Source: Peribacillus frigoritolerans (GTDB taxonomy: Bacteria; Bacillota; Bacilli; Bacillales; DSM-1321). Taken from it: a stretch of DNA of 64,000 nt. The notes beneath the pieces were generated by a model that did no database searches, had not been told where the DNA came from, and saw nothing but the letters and a program-made list of their open reading frames with translations. Below are positions 37,475 through 46,678 of the stretch, in pieces (position 1 is the first letter of the stretch; every line of letters starts with the position of its first letter). Both the position numbers and the translations under genes were made by a program. The stretch covers positions 310,001 to 374,000 of the forward strand of contig JAUPFL010000002.1 in NCBI GenBank assembly GCA_030562215.1, written 5' to 3'.

Positions 37475-38159
37475 ATGGGATTCTTAAGCAGATTATTTGG
37501 AAATAAAGAAACCGCGGCAGAGGAGAATGGGAAAATGACAAAAGTATTATTCGTAAAAGTGAACGATCGTCCTGCAGAACAGGCAATCAGCTCGAAAATG
37601 TATGATACATTCTTGCAAACATATAAAGAGACACACCGTGCGGATGAAGTGACCGAGCTGGATTTATTTAAAGAAAAACTTCCTTACTATGGAAATACGG
37701 CGATTACCGGGCTTTATAAACGCAACCAAGGTCTTGAACTGACAGCTGAAGAGGAAAATGCGGCCAAACTGGTTGACCAATATTTAAATCAATTCCTGGC
37801 CATGGATAAAGTGGTATTCGCTTTCCCTCTATGGAACTCAACGGTTCCTGCACCGTTAATCACATATCTTTCATATTTGGCACAAGCAGGTAAAATGTTC
37901 AATTATACGGCGGAAGGTCCTGTCGGGTATGCTGGGGATAAAAAGTCATGCTATTGAATGCCCGCGGTTCTGATTATGCATTAGAAGGAATGGCTTCTGC
38001 TGAAATGGCCGTGAATTTAGTGAAAAATATCATTGGCCTATGGGGAATCAACAATCCGGAGACCGTGGTCATTGAAGGCCATAATCAGTATCCGGACCGG
38101 ACACAAAAATCATCGCGGATGGTTTGGTAAACGTTGCGAAAGCCGCTGAAGCATTCTGA
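37475..38159 (+). CDS. azoR: FMN-dependent NADH-azoreductase, two frameshifts
   Basis: About 228 residues after repair. Flavodoxin-like quinone/azo reductase (AzoR/YvaB group): MTKVLFVKVNDRPAEQAISSKMYDTFL, PLWNSTVPAPLITYLSYLAQAGKMF, and C-terminal GHNQYPDRTQKIIADGLVNVAKAAEAF. Breaks are at 37940-37944 (five A; AGDKKVMLLNARG) and 38105-38109 (five A; TQKIIADG). It detoxifies quinones and azo dyes by two-electron reduction. Third member of the cat operon, which fits quinone stress. A 23-residue N-terminal extension (MGFLSRLFGNKE) precedes the usual start. Confidence 0.85.
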
Positions 38160-38209
38160 TGGTGAAGTGAAATGAATAGAAGCAAAAAAGGCTCTCATTT
38201 TCATGGGGG

Positions 38210-38345
38210 CCTTCAGACTGTAGACAAATTCGTAGAAAGTGAGTTTGCCTGCAGTTTTTTATTTGAAAAACGTTCCAGTAGATTTCAGAAAGCCCCTCCC
38301 TTTCCGCCGCTAAACTGAAGGCCCTCCATGTAATGGGGGCCTTCT
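38210..38345. repeat. modular dispersed repeat with terminator hairpins (modules D and C)
   Basis: CCTTCAGACTGTAGACAAAT (38210-38229) is identical to 19550-19569. It runs straight into GAGTTTGCCTGCAG, T6, ATTTGAAAAACGTTCCAGTA (38241-38280), also present at 46206-46246. Left arm CTGTAGACAAATTC and right arm GAGTTTGCCTGCAG pair imperfectly and are followed by a T-run, a terminator for azoR. A second hairpin, GAAGGCCCTCC / GGGGGCCTTC (38318-38344), lies before the rocR stop and works for the opposite strand. Confidence 0.8.
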
Positions 38346-38350
38346 TTGTG

Positions 38351-39763
38351 CTATTTGACCTGATACTTTTTCAAACGGTATTGAAGACTTTGGCGGCTAA
38401 TATTCAGGGCCTTGGCTGCTTGGGAGATATTCATTCCATGTTCCTTCAATATCTTCTCCAAGTATTGCTTTTCAGTATTGGCGATATAGTCATCAAGAGA
38501 TAAGGTCGACTCCTGTAAATCTCCATTTGCATGAGTCTCTTTTCTTTCGGGATGAATGTCTTCCAAATGGGCTTTCTTCCTAAATAGAGCCGGAAGGTGG
38601 ACGATGGCAATCTTTGTATCGCCAGGTTCCATTAAATTCATGGCACCCTCAATGATATGTTCAAGTTCCCTTACGTTCCCGGGCCAGTCGTAATCATAAA
38701 AAAGCGAGTAGACCTCTTCGCTGATCCCTTCTATATTCAATTCGAACAGCGCATTGAATTTCTCGATGAAGGATTGCGCCAGCAAAGGAATATCCTCTTT
38801 CCGTTCACGAAGCGGCGGGATGAATAACGAAACGACACTTAATCGGTAGTATAAATCCTTTCGTAAATGATCATTTGAAATGGCATCTATCGGATCTTCA
38901 TTTATCGTTGCAATGACCCTAACGTCAATTTTTTTATCCTTTGTATCCCCAACACGGCGAATCGTCCTTTCTTGAAGGGCCCGTAATAATTTCGCTTGCA
39001 TGTTCGGATTTAATGAGTTGATTTCATCTAGCAGGATGGTACCGCCCTGTGCCTGTTCGAATAATCCAGGCCTTTCAATCGATCCGGTGAAGGCGCCTTT
39101 CTTTGTGCCGAAGAGTATTCCTTCAATTAGACTATCTGGCAGGGCAGCACAGTTTTGGCTGATGAAAGGATGTGTCGAACGGCTGCTGCCATTATGGATG
39201 CTTTGGGCGAAGAGCTCTTTTCCGGTGCCCGTTTCCCCAACGATGAGTATGGAGGATGCCGTTCTGGTCGAGCGCTTGCTCTTTTCTATGACTTCCAGGA
39301 AATTTTCACTCGTTCCGATGATGCTGTCAAACGTATATTTGGTATCGCCCTTATTTAAGATGTTATCTTTAATGATTCTTTCCAGATTTGTTATATCCTT
39401 TGCCACTTCAATTGCTCCGATGATATTTTGCTTTTGATCCAAAATCGGAAACGTATTATTGATTGTTGTAATTTCCTGACCAAGATTATTGAAGTAGGTC
39501 TGCTTCGAGTTCTCGGTTGTCTTACCCGAATGAAGTGCCCTTATTAATGTACTTTCCGTTTCTTCCTTGAATTTAAAGATTTCGTGAATCTTCTTCCCTA
39601 ACACTTCTTCTGAATCCATTCCTTCAATTTCTGCCATTTTCTTGTTATATACAATGGTCCGCCCTTTTATATCGATTATATGTATCCCTGTATCGATTAC
39701 ATCCACAAGCGAATAGAGGATGGATTGGAAACCATCTATTTTAATGATTTGATCTAAATTCAT
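38351..39763 (-). CDS. rocR: sigma-54-dependent activator RocR
   Basis: 470 residues. N-terminal PAS sensor domain (DTGIHIIDIKGRTIVYNKKMAEIEG), central AAA+ domain with Walker A GETGTGKE near residue 170, the sigma-54 contact GAFTGA-equivalent KGAFTGSIE and Walker B ILLDEINS, then a C-terminal Fis-type helix-turn-helix (NISQAAKALNISRQSLQYRLKK). Matches RocR, activator of arginine/ornithine catabolism. ATG 39763 has GGGAGG ahead; the longer in-frame extension upstream is not supported. Divergent from rocA; paired operators and sigma-54 promoters lie between. Confidence 0.9.
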   Translation of the reverse strand: MNLDQIIKIDGFQSILYSLVDVIDTGIHIIDIKGRTIVYNKKMAEIEGMDSEEVLGKKIHEIFKFKEETESTLIRALHSGKTTENSKQTYFNNLGQEITTINNTFPILDQKQNIIGAIEVAKDITNLERIIKDNILNKGDTKYTFDSIIGTSENFLEVIEKSKRSTRTASSILIVGETGTGKELFAQSIHNGSSRSTHPFISQNCAALPDSLIEGILFGTKKGAFTGSIERPGLFEQAQGGTILLDEINSLNPNMQAKLLRALQERTIRRVGDTKDKKIDVRVIATINEDPIDAISNDHLRKDLYYRLSVVSLFIPPLRERKEDIPLLAQSFIEKFNALFELNIEGISEEVYSLFYDYDWPGNVRELEHIIEGAMNLMEPGDTKIAIVHLPALFRKKAHLEDIHPERKETHANGDLQESTLSLDDYIANTEKQYLEKILKEHGMNISQAAKALNISRQSLQYRLKKYQVK

Positions 39764-39822
39764 GAATGCCTCCCGTTTTTCTTCTTTTCTTAGGGCTATT
39801 GTAGAGGAATTGAAGCAAAGGC

Positions 39823-39878
39823 GCAAATAAAATTTGCACAGCAAGATTATTTTGCATGGAAGTGCAAAAATATTTTGC
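39823..39878. promoter_or_regulatory. two RocR-type upstream activating sites
   Basis: GCAAAT-AAA-ATTTGC (39823-39837) and GCAAAA-ATA-TTTTGC (39864-39878): both perfect 6-3-6 inverted repeats, centres 41 bp apart (about four helical turns). They lie 60-115 bases ahead of rocR and 200-255 bases upstream of the sigma-54 promoter of rocA, suiting both looping activation and rocR autoregulation. Confidence 0.7.
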
Positions 39879-39916
39879 GAAAAAGTGTAAAAACGCTGTT
39901 TTTTATGTTTTTCTAG

Positions 39917-39934
39917 TTGGCATGAAATTTGCAT
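39917..39934 (+). promoter_or_regulatory. possible second sigma-54 promoter
   Basis: TTGGCATGAAATTTGCAT: -24 GG and -12 GC correctly spaced, one deviation from YTGGCACG-N4-TTGCW. About 210 bases upstream of rocA. Confidence 0.55.
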
Positions 39935-40077
39935 TAATAAAAAGTGTAAGGTTTTAGCGACAAAAATAGGGATTAGAGCAAAAAATAATGGCATACTATG
40001 TCAATTTTCCCCTTAAAGTGCTGAATTTCATTGCATTTTTAAAGAAAAAACATTATTTTTTCGAAAAAATGAAAAAG

Positions 40078-40095
40078 TTGGCACGGAACTTGCTT
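40078..40095 (+). promoter_or_regulatory. sigma-54 (SigL) promoter of rocA
   Basis: TTGGCACGGAACTTGCTT fits the -24/-12 consensus completely, 50 bases ahead of the rocA start codon. Confidence 0.9.
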
Positions 40096-40144
40096 GATTA
40101 ATAAGGGAGAAGTAAAAACATAAACTTTAGGGAGATGAGACATA

Positions 40145-41692
40145 ATGGTCCAACCATATAAACACGAACCATTTACTAATTTTAAAATCGAAGAAAACAA
40201 AAAAGCTTTTCAAGCGGCATTGAATGATGTAGCTAATGATCTAGGGAAGAAATATCCGCTGATCATTAATGGCGAAAAAGTGTTTACTGATGAAGTCATT
40301 ACCTCTGTAAACCCAGCAAATAAAGAAGAAGTTATTGGAACCGTATCCAAAGCGAATAAAGATCTTGCTGAGCAAGCGATGCAAGCGGCAGATAAGACAT
40401 TCCAAACTTGGAGAAAAACGAAAGCGGAAGTGCGTGCAAACATTTTATTCAGGGCTGCAGCGATCGTTCGCAGAAGAAAACACTATTTCTCGGCTCTATT
40501 GGTTAAAGAAGCAGGAAAGCCTTGGAATGAAGCGGATGCAGATACAGCGGAAGCGATCGACTTCATGGAATACTATGCACGTCAAATGCTGAAGCTTAAA
40601 GACGGCATGCCAGTGGAAAGCCGTCCGATTGAACACAATGCTTTCAATTATATTCCACTTGGTGTCGGTGTCATCATCTCACCTTGGAACTTCCCATTTG
40701 CGATCATGGCAGGCATGACGACGGCTGCTCTCGTTTCAGGTAATACAGTTTTATTGAAACCGGCCAGTACAACACCTGTCATTGCAGCTAAATTCATCGA
40801 AGTGTTGGAAGAAGCGGGCTTGCCTGCAGGAGTTGTGAACTTCATTCCAGGAAGCGGTGCCGAAGTAGGAGATTACTTGGTAGATCATCCTCGTACACGT
40901 TTCATCAGCTTTACGGGATCTCGTGATGTCGGTATCCGTATTTATGAGCGTGCGTCAAAAGTTCAGGAAGGCCAAATCTGGTTAAAACGTGTCATCGCTG
41001 AAATGGGCGGTAAAGATACGATCGTTGTTGATAAAGAGGCTGATCTGGAATTGGCGGCACAATCAATCGTCGCTTCTGCATTCGGATTCTCCGGTCAAAA
41101 ATGTTCTGCTTGTTCACGTGCCGTCATAGTGGAAGATGTATATGAACAAGTCTTGAATCGTGCCATTGAATTAACGAAAGAAAAAACAATCGGGGAACCA
41201 ACGGATGTAAACAACTTCATGGGTCCTGTCATCGATCAAGCAGCTTACGACAAAGTCATGAGCTACGTTGAAATCGGTAAAGAAGAAGGGAAAATTGTTG
41301 CAGGTGGAGAAGGAGACAATTCAAAAGGTTTCTTCATCCAGCCAACTATCATTGCCGATGTGGATGAGAACGCACGTGTCATGAAAGAAGAGATTTTCGG
41401 ACCGGTGGTTGCATTCTGTAAGGCAAAAGATTTCAATCATGCAATCGAGATTGCCAATAACACGGATTATGGATTAACGGGTGCGGTCATCTCGAACAAC
41501 ATTGAACATATCGAACAAGCGCGTGAGGATTTCCACGTAGGTAACTTGTACTTCAATCGCGGCTGTACTGGTGCCATTGTAGGTTACCAGCCATTTGGCG
41601 GATTCAATATGTCAGGTACAGATTCAAAAGCGGGCGGTCCTGATTATTTAGTTCTTCACCTTCAAGGAAAAACAACATCTGAAACGCTATAA
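40145..41692 (+). CDS. rocA: L-glutamate gamma-semialdehyde dehydrogenase RocA
   Basis: 515 residues, intact. NAD+-dependent oxidation of glutamate semialdehyde (P5C) to glutamate. Landmarks: [31 protein letters not shown] cofactor segment, [11 protein letters not shown], catalytic Glu in AEMGGKD near residue 287, nucleophile Cys in [11 protein letters not shown] near residue 321, EEIFGPVV and [12 protein letters not shown]. First gene after the RocR/sigma-54 region; spacing to rocD is 18 bases, so one transcript. Confidence 0.95.
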   Translation: MVQPYKHEPFTNFKIEENKKAFQAALNDVANDLGKKYPLIINGEKVFTDEVITSVNPANKEEVIGTVSKANKDLAEQAMQAADKTFQTWRKTKAEVRANILFRAAAIVRRRKHYFSALLVKEAGKPWNEADADTAEAIDFMEYYARQMLKLKDGMPVESRPIEHNAFNYIPLGVGVIISPWNFPFAIMAGMTTAALVSGNTVLLKPASTTPVIAAKFIEVLEEAGLPAGVVNFIPGSGAEVGDYLVDHPRTRFISFTGSRDVGIRIYERASKVQEGQIWLKRVIAEMGGKDTIVVDKEADLELAAQSIVASAFGFSGQKCSACSRAVIVEDVYEQVLNRAIELTKEKTIGEPTDVNNFMGPVIDQAAYDKVMSYVEIGKEEGKIVAGGEGDNSKGFFIQPTIIADVDENARVMKEEIFGPVVAFCKAKDFNHAIEIANNTDYGLTGAVISNNIEHIEQAREDFHVGNLYFNRGCTGAIVGYQPFGGFNMSGTDSKAGGPDYLVLHLQGKTTSETL

Positions 41693-41710
41693 ATTTTAGG
41701 GGGAATCAAC

Positions 41711-42904
41711 ATGACAACTTTAACGGAAAAATTAATCGAGCAAACAGAACAATATGGTGCAAACAATTATAATCCACTTCCAATCGTCATTGCGAAGGCA
41801 GAAGGAGTTTGGGTGGAAGATCCTGAAGGCAACAAATATATGGATATGCTTAGTGCTTATTCAGCAGTGAACCAAGGCCACAGGCATCCGAAAATCATCG
41901 ACGAATTAAAAAAACAAGCTGATCGCGTAACATTAACGTCCCGTGCATTCCATAGTGATAAATTAGGACCATGGTATGAAATGGTTTCACGCATTACGCA
42001 AAAAGACATGGCACTGCCAATGAATACAGGTGCTGAAGCCGTTGAAACAGCAATCAAAGCTGTTAGACGCTGGGGCTATGATGTTAAGGGAATCGCAGAA
42101 AACCAAGCTGAAATCATTGCATGTATCGGAAACTTCCATGGCCGTACGATGGCAGCGGTGTCCTTGTCATCCGATGAGGAATATAGAAGGGGCTTTGGAC
42201 CGATGCTGCCAGGGATCAAGCTTATCCCTTACGGCGATCTAGATGCATTGAAAGAAGCGATTACACCGCAAACGGCTGGATTTTTAATCGAACCGATTCA
42301 AGGTGAAGCGGGAATCATCATACCGCCACAAGGATTCTTAAAAGAAGCTTACGACTTATGTAAAGAAAATAATGTCCTATTCGTTTCTGATGAAATTCAG
42401 TCAGGACTTGGACGTTCAGGAAAAATGTTCGCCTCTGACTGGGATGGAGTAGTTCCGGATATGTACATTTTAGGTAAGGCGCTGGGCGGCGGGGTTTTCC
42501 CGATCTCTTGCGTAGCTGCAAACCGTGAAATCCTTGGCGTATTCAATCCTGGTTCCCATGGTTCCACATTCGGCGGCAATCCGTTGGCATGTGCGGTTTC
42601 CATCGCTTCATTGGAAGTCCTTGAAGAAGAGAAGCTTGCGGAACGTTCATTGGAGCTTGGACAATACTTTATGGATAGTTTAAAAGAAATCAAGAACCCA
42701 ATGATTAAAGATATCCGCGGCCGAGGCTTATTCATCGGAGTCGAATTAACAGAAGCGGCAAGACCTTATTGTGAGCAGCTTAAAGAAGAAAAACTGCTTT
42801 GTAAAGAAACACATGATACAGTTATCCGCTTTGCTCCGCCATTAGTCATTACAAAAGAAGACTTGGATTGGGCAATCGAACGCATAAAAAGAGTTTTATC
42901 CTAA
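41711..42904 (+). CDS. rocD: ornithine aminotransferase RocD
   Basis: 397 residues, intact. PLP-dependent class III aminotransferase that turns ornithine into glutamate semialdehyde, the substrate of RocA. Landmarks: [19 protein letters not shown] near residue 98, [47 protein letters not shown] with the PLP Asp, and the Schiff-base Lys in [11 protein letters not shown] near residue 257. Confidence 0.94.
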   Translation: MTTLTEKLIEQTEQYGANNYNPLPIVIAKAEGVWVEDPEGNKYMDMLSAYSAVNQGHRHPKIIDELKKQADRVTLTSRAFHSDKLGPWYEMVSRITQKDMALPMNTGAEAVETAIKAVRRWGYDVKGIAENQAEIIACIGNFHGRTMAAVSLSSDEEYRRGFGPMLPGIKLIPYGDLDALKEAITPQTAGFLIEPIQGEAGIIIPPQGFLKEAYDLCKENNVLFVSDEIQSGLGRSGKMFASDWDGVVPDMYILGKALGGGVFPISCVAANREILGVFNPGSHGSTFGGNPLACAVSIASLEVLEEEKLAERSLELGQYFMDSLKEIKNPMIKDIRGRGLFIGVELTEAARPYCEQLKEEKLLCKETHDTVIRFAPPLVITKEDLDWAIERIKRVLS

Positions 42905-42926
42905 TATACCTATGAGGTGAATTCCA

Positions 42927-44192
42927 TTGAGTACAACGATCAAAGAAGAAAAAGAAACTGCCAGCTTACTTGATTCAACACAGGTCGTAATCAAGGAGGC
43001 GCTGGATAAGCTTGGCTATTCTGAAGAAGTGTTCGAGCTTTTGAAGGAACCTCTTCGGATGCTGACCGTCCGGATTCCAATTAAGATGGATGACAATTCG
43101 ACGAAGATTTTCACTGGATACCGTGCCCAGCACAACGATGCTGTCGGTCCGACGAAAGGCGGAATCCGTTTTCATCCTGAAGTCGATGAGGAAGAAGTCA
43201 AGGCACTTTCAATGTGGATGAGTTTGAAATGCGGAATCGTGAATCTGCCATATGGCGGAGGAAAAGGCGGCATCATCTGTGATCCGCGCCAAATGTCCAT
43301 CGGTGAATTGGAAAGGCTTAGCCGTGGATACGTTCGGGCAATCAGTCAAATAGTGGGGCCGACGAAAGACATTCCGGCCCCGGATGTTTATACGAATTCA
43401 CAAATCATGGCATGGATGATGGACGAGTACAGTAGAATAAGAGAACACGATTCTCCTGGCTTCATTACAGGTAAGCCACTTGTACTGGGCGGTTCACACG
43501 GCAGGGAAAAGGCGACAGCACAAGGTGTCACCATCTGTATCGAAGAAGCGGCAAAGCGTAAGGGCATAGAATTGAAAGGTGCACGCATCATCGTCCAAGG
43601 GTTTGGGAACGCAGGAAGCTTTTTGGCCAAATTCATGCATGATGCAGGTGCGAAAGTGATTGGTATATCGGACGCATATGGTGCCATCTATAAACCGGAT
43701 GGTCTGGATATCGATTACTTACTTGATAAAAGGGATAGCTTTGGAACGGTAACGACACTATTCGATCATACAATCACCAATCAGGAACTTCTGGAACAAG
43801 ATTGTGATATTTTAGTGCCTGCTGCCATTTCCAATCAAATCACCAAAGAAAATGCACATCTTATCAAAGCCCAAATTGTCGTTGAGGCAGCGAATGGACC
43901 TACCACTTTGGAGGCAACCAAGATCTTGACGGAACGCAATGTGCTTCTCGTACCCGATGTATTGGCAAGTTCAGGCGGTGTGACAGTTTCTTACTTCGAA
44001 TGGGTTCAAAATAATCAAGGTTATTATTGGGAAGATGCAGAAGTCCAAACCAAATTAAAAGAGTTATTGGTCAATTCATTCAATCAAGTATATGAAATGT
44101 CCGAGACAAGAAAAGTGGATATGAGGCTGGCAGCGTATATGGTGGGTGTCAGAAAAATGGCAGAAGCCTCGATATTCCGTGGCTGGGTATAA
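42927..44192 (+). CDS. rocG: NAD-specific glutamate dehydrogenase RocG
   Basis: 421 residues, intact. Converts glutamate to 2-oxoglutarate and ammonia, completing the pathway from ornithine. Landmarks: GYRAQHNDAVGPTKGGIRFHPEV, catalytic Lys in LPYGGGKGGI near residue 115, DIPAPDVYTN, dinucleotide fold VQGFGNAGSF near residue 218. TTG start at 42927 with GAGGTG 9 bases upstream. In B. subtilis rocG is separate; here it is in line with rocAD. Confidence 0.93.
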   Translation: MSTTIKEEKETASLLDSTQVVIKEALDKLGYSEEVFELLKEPLRMLTVRIPIKMDDNSTKIFTGYRAQHNDAVGPTKGGIRFHPEVDEEEVKALSMWMSLKCGIVNLPYGGGKGGIICDPRQMSIGELERLSRGYVRAISQIVGPTKDIPAPDVYTNSQIMAWMMDEYSRIREHDSPGFITGKPLVLGGSHGREKATAQGVTICIEEAAKRKGIELKGARIIVQGFGNAGSFLAKFMHDAGAKVIGISDAYGAIYKPDGLDIDYLLDKRDSFGTVTTLFDHTITNQELLEQDCDILVPAAISNQITKENAHLIKAQIVVEAANGPTTLEATKILTERNVLLVPDVLASSGGVTVSYFEWVQNNQGYYWEDAEVQTKLKELLVNSFNQVYEMSETRKVDMRLAAYMVGVRKMAEASIFRGWV

Positions 44193-44229
44193 GCTTTAGT
44201 CAAATAATGGAGAGTGGAGGAGTGATTCC

Positions 44230-44484
44230 GTGTTAAAACCGATTCATACCATCGAGTGTGCTCAGGATGGGACCGTCGAACAAGTTTACGTTCAAAAGAA
44301 TTCCTATGTTTATGAATGGGAGAGGCTCTTTTTAGTGAAAACGGAGGATGGAAAATTGATTGATGTTTCAATAGGCGCCAGTGGTCACATTACTGAAATT
44401 AATGTTTCGGCAGGGGATCCTATAAATAGAAAGCTTCCTTTAGCTTTGCTCCAAGACGATTTTGTTATAACTGGCTCTGATTGA
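44230..44484 (+). CDS. biotin/lipoyl attachment-like small protein
   Basis: 84 residues with the flattened beta-barrel pattern of biotinyl/lipoyl domains: CAQDGTVEQVYVQKNSYVYEWERLFLVKTEDGK then IGASGHITEINVSAGDPI. There is no Lys in the tight turn where biotin or lipoate would be attached (compare MKM or DKA). So it is probably a non-modified barrel-sandwich protein. GTG start with GTGGAGGAG ahead. It is 37 bases after rocG and before the operon terminator, so co-transcribed. Function unknown. Confidence 0.65.
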   Translation: MLKPIHTIECAQDGTVEQVYVQKNSYVYEWERLFLVKTEDGKLIDVSIGASGHITEINVSAGDPINRKLPLALLQDDFVITGSD

Positions 44485-44492
44485 TTATAGGA

Positions 44493-44546
44493 AAGAGGGT
44501 ATTCCAAAGGCGGAAGCGATTTCTGCTTTGGGATGCTCTTTTTTGT
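44493..44546 (+). terminator. terminator of the roc operon
   Basis: AAGAGGGTATTCCAAAG / CTTTGGGATGCTCTT stem with six T. Confidence 0.85.
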
Positions 44547-45183
44547 TGTGATCATATATAGGGTGCTGACAAAGCCAGGAAAAAGTTTGAAAAGAAAAAA
44601 CGCTGGCGGTGAGGACTTTTCGGCTTTCCGGCAGAAGGCACCCAGCAATAAGGAAAAGGGAATAACCCATCCCCACCATCATCCGCGTTTTACTTTTGAC
44701 GAAAATGCCTGTTAACATTTTTATCCAATCTGTTCGAAAGTTTTGGGATAGATTAAATGAGTGGCCCGGTCTATCAGGGAAAAGGAAAAAAGAACTAGAT
44801 TAACGTTAGGACTTTTAACCAAGATAAATACATGCGTCTTCGCTGGCCTTACGTCTTGACAGGGTATGGTTTCGTGAAGGATTTTTGATTTGGAAGGGCA
44901 TATTGTCTTATTCCCTTTCATAAACTGTTATGGAACAAGCAAGCCAGTGTACCAAGGGCAAGAGAGGAGTTGATCATGGCTGCTCGAAACCGGTTCAACC
45001 GCTTGACTCTATCCGTGTGTGCTTTCTAGGAATTTAAGCCCACGACTAGAAGCTATTATGTTAAAATATAAATTGAGATTTAGACATCAAATAAATAGTG
45101 GTTTTTCTGAATCTATCCATATTTACAATGAAAAGGAAACTTTCAGAATTCCGCCGTTTAAAAGAGAGGAGTTAAATCAGAGT
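44547..45183. other. long intergenic region, no convincing gene
   Basis: About 640 bases. Several short ORFs on both strands have no ribosome binding site or recognisable product. The only ordered element is GAGAGGAG (45162-45170), the ribosome binding site of the next gene. Confidence 0.45.
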
Positions 45184-45852
45184 ATGAGAATCTCAGAATT
45201 AAAGAAGAAAGCCCTTCAGTCGTTGGGAGGTAAATGGGAGTAACTGTTTCGCTTATGTTGCTGTTGTTCTTGATCAACCTCATTTTTCCTTTAATTGTCG
45301 AAGTGATCGGAAGCGGTGGGTTTTCACAATGGTTCATGCAGGAGGAAACACCGTTATGGTCTGATATCTTCAGCATGGTCTTTTCCATTGCCTTGATCCC
45401 GCTTACCATTTCAACCACTTGGTACTACCTGAATTTAGTTAGGGATGGAAATCCTGGCATTCCAGAAGTGTTCGCCATCTATAAAGATGGAAAAACCTCT
45501 TTCAAGCTTATTGGGGCATCCATCTTACAAGCTATTTTCATTTTTTATGGTCATTATTATTAATCATTCCGGGTATCATCAAAGCCATCGCCTATTCGCA
45601 GTTATTTTTCTTATTGAAGGATCATCCTGAATACACGGTGCTTGAAGCTATTACAGAGAGCAAAAAAGAATGAAGGGCTTGAAATGGAAGTATTTCCTTA
45701 TGCACCTAAGCTTCATCGGGTGGGGCATCCTTTGCATGTTCACGCTGGGAATTGGTTTACTATGGTTGATTCCTTATGCAGGAACAACAATGGCAGCATT
45801 CTATGACGAATTGATTGTGCCTCAAGATGACGATCAACAAATAGAGGCTTAA
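45184..45852 (+). CDS. DUF975 membrane protein, three frameshifts
   Basis: About 223 residues after repair. Starts MRISELKKKALQSLGGKWGVTVSL, the typical DUF975 opening. Several membrane segments follow, with IIPGIIKAIAYSQLFFLLKDHPEYTVLEAITESKKRMKG in the middle (the P-G-I-I-K and A-I-x-x-S-x-x-x-M signatures) and LIPYAGTTMAAFYDEL near the end. Breaks are at 45236-45238 (three G), 45542-45546 (five T) and 45663-45668 (six A); one extra base each. Role unknown. The ORF upstream at 45019-45183 is only out-of-frame spill-over. Confidence 0.72.
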
Positions 45853-45858
45853 ATGATC

Positions 45859-45888
45859 AACCGATAGCAAATGGCTATCGGTTTTTTT
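45859..45888 (+). terminator. terminator after the DUF975 gene
   Basis: AACCGATAGC-AAAT-GGCTATCGGTT followed by T-run. Confidence 0.85.
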
Positions 45889-45976
45889 ATTCCCGATTCC
45901 CCTTAAAAGGGTTAAATTGTTCATTTTACGTGGTGTATAATAGAATATTGAGAATGCCATTTAGGGGGATTACATA

Positions 45977-46156
45977 GTGAGTGGGTATAATATTGCGGAT
46001 CTGGTATACCAATTGTTTTGCCTTTTATTTCTAATCCTGATCATCGTTGGGGCCGTATCCCTTTTCCGTTCCATCAAGCACCGTAAAACCAGACTGGATA
46101 TCATGGAAAAGAAAATGGATGATTTGCATGAACTGATTAAAAGGGGCAAAAATTGA
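45977..46156 (+). CDS. small single-helix membrane protein, unknown (59 aa)
   Basis: GTG start with TAGGGGG 8 bases ahead. One membrane helix (YQLFCLLFLILIIVGAVSLF), then a basic and amphipathic tail ending KKMDDLHELIKRGKN. TATAAT at 45937-45942 could be its -10. Resembles the many small bacillary proteins with a C-terminal cytoplasmic helix. Function unknown. Confidence 0.6.
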   Translation: MSGYNIADLVYQLFCLLFLILIIVGAVSLFRSIKHRKTRLDIMEKKMDDLHELIKRGKN

Positions 46157-46185
46157 CCGCAGCATCGTGCAGCCGTTCAAGCTGC

Positions 46186-46246
46186 AGGTAAACTCGAAGA
46201 TAAGCGAGTTTGCCTGCAGTTTTTTTATTTGAAAAACGTTCCAGTA
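46186..46246 (+). repeat. terminator carrying dispersed repeat module C
   Basis: CTGCAGGTAAACTCG / CGAGTTTGCCTGCAG stem followed by seven T, a strong terminator. From the right arm onward (46206-46246) it is the same sequence as 38241-38280, apart from one extra T. Confidence 0.85.
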
Positions 46247-46678
46247 AGGGTTTAACAAACTGGACGGCTGGATGTGCAGCCGTTTTCTATGCAGTGGAGG
46301 TATTCCGGTTCAAACTCCGGTAATTATAAAAATAATCTATATTGAAATAACTTAGTGAAAAGTGCTGTCTCCGAATTTGAAAAGGAGAATTGGATTTTAG
46401 CATCAATTGAGAGACATAAAAAAATAGAAAAAGAAAGGGAATTGTCAAAAATAAGCAGTTTTACATAAGGGTGTTGGGATTGTGGGGCAAATTTCATGTA
46501 AGGCCGCTGGTATGGAAGATGCATGGTTTGATACTGCATTTTACCCTATAATGGAATAGATGTGTATTTAAGGATTTTGTGAAAATGTCTCGACCCTATA
46601 ACAAATCGACGGTGGAAGATGCTGAACATTCGGTCCTTTTGTTAGGTAACTTTTTTAGAAGTGGGAGGAGTCGGTATC
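46247..46678. other. intergenic region upstream of the P450 gene
   Basis: About 430 bases. Short ORFs only, none with a ribosome binding site. GGGAGGAG at 46661-46668 belongs to the P450 gene. Confidence 0.5.

Noticed and set aside
39764..39994. N-terminal extension of RocR
   Set aside because: Covers the operators; a good GGGAGG start at 39763 exists.
45019..45243. 74-codon ORF before the DUF975 gene
   Set aside because: Its end is the DUF975 start read in the wrong frame; the N-terminal half has no recognisable sequence.
46295..46316. tRNA T-arm remnant (CCGGTTCAAACTCCGG)
   Set aside because: The stem pairs as CCGG only; no acceptor or anticodon arm flanks it.
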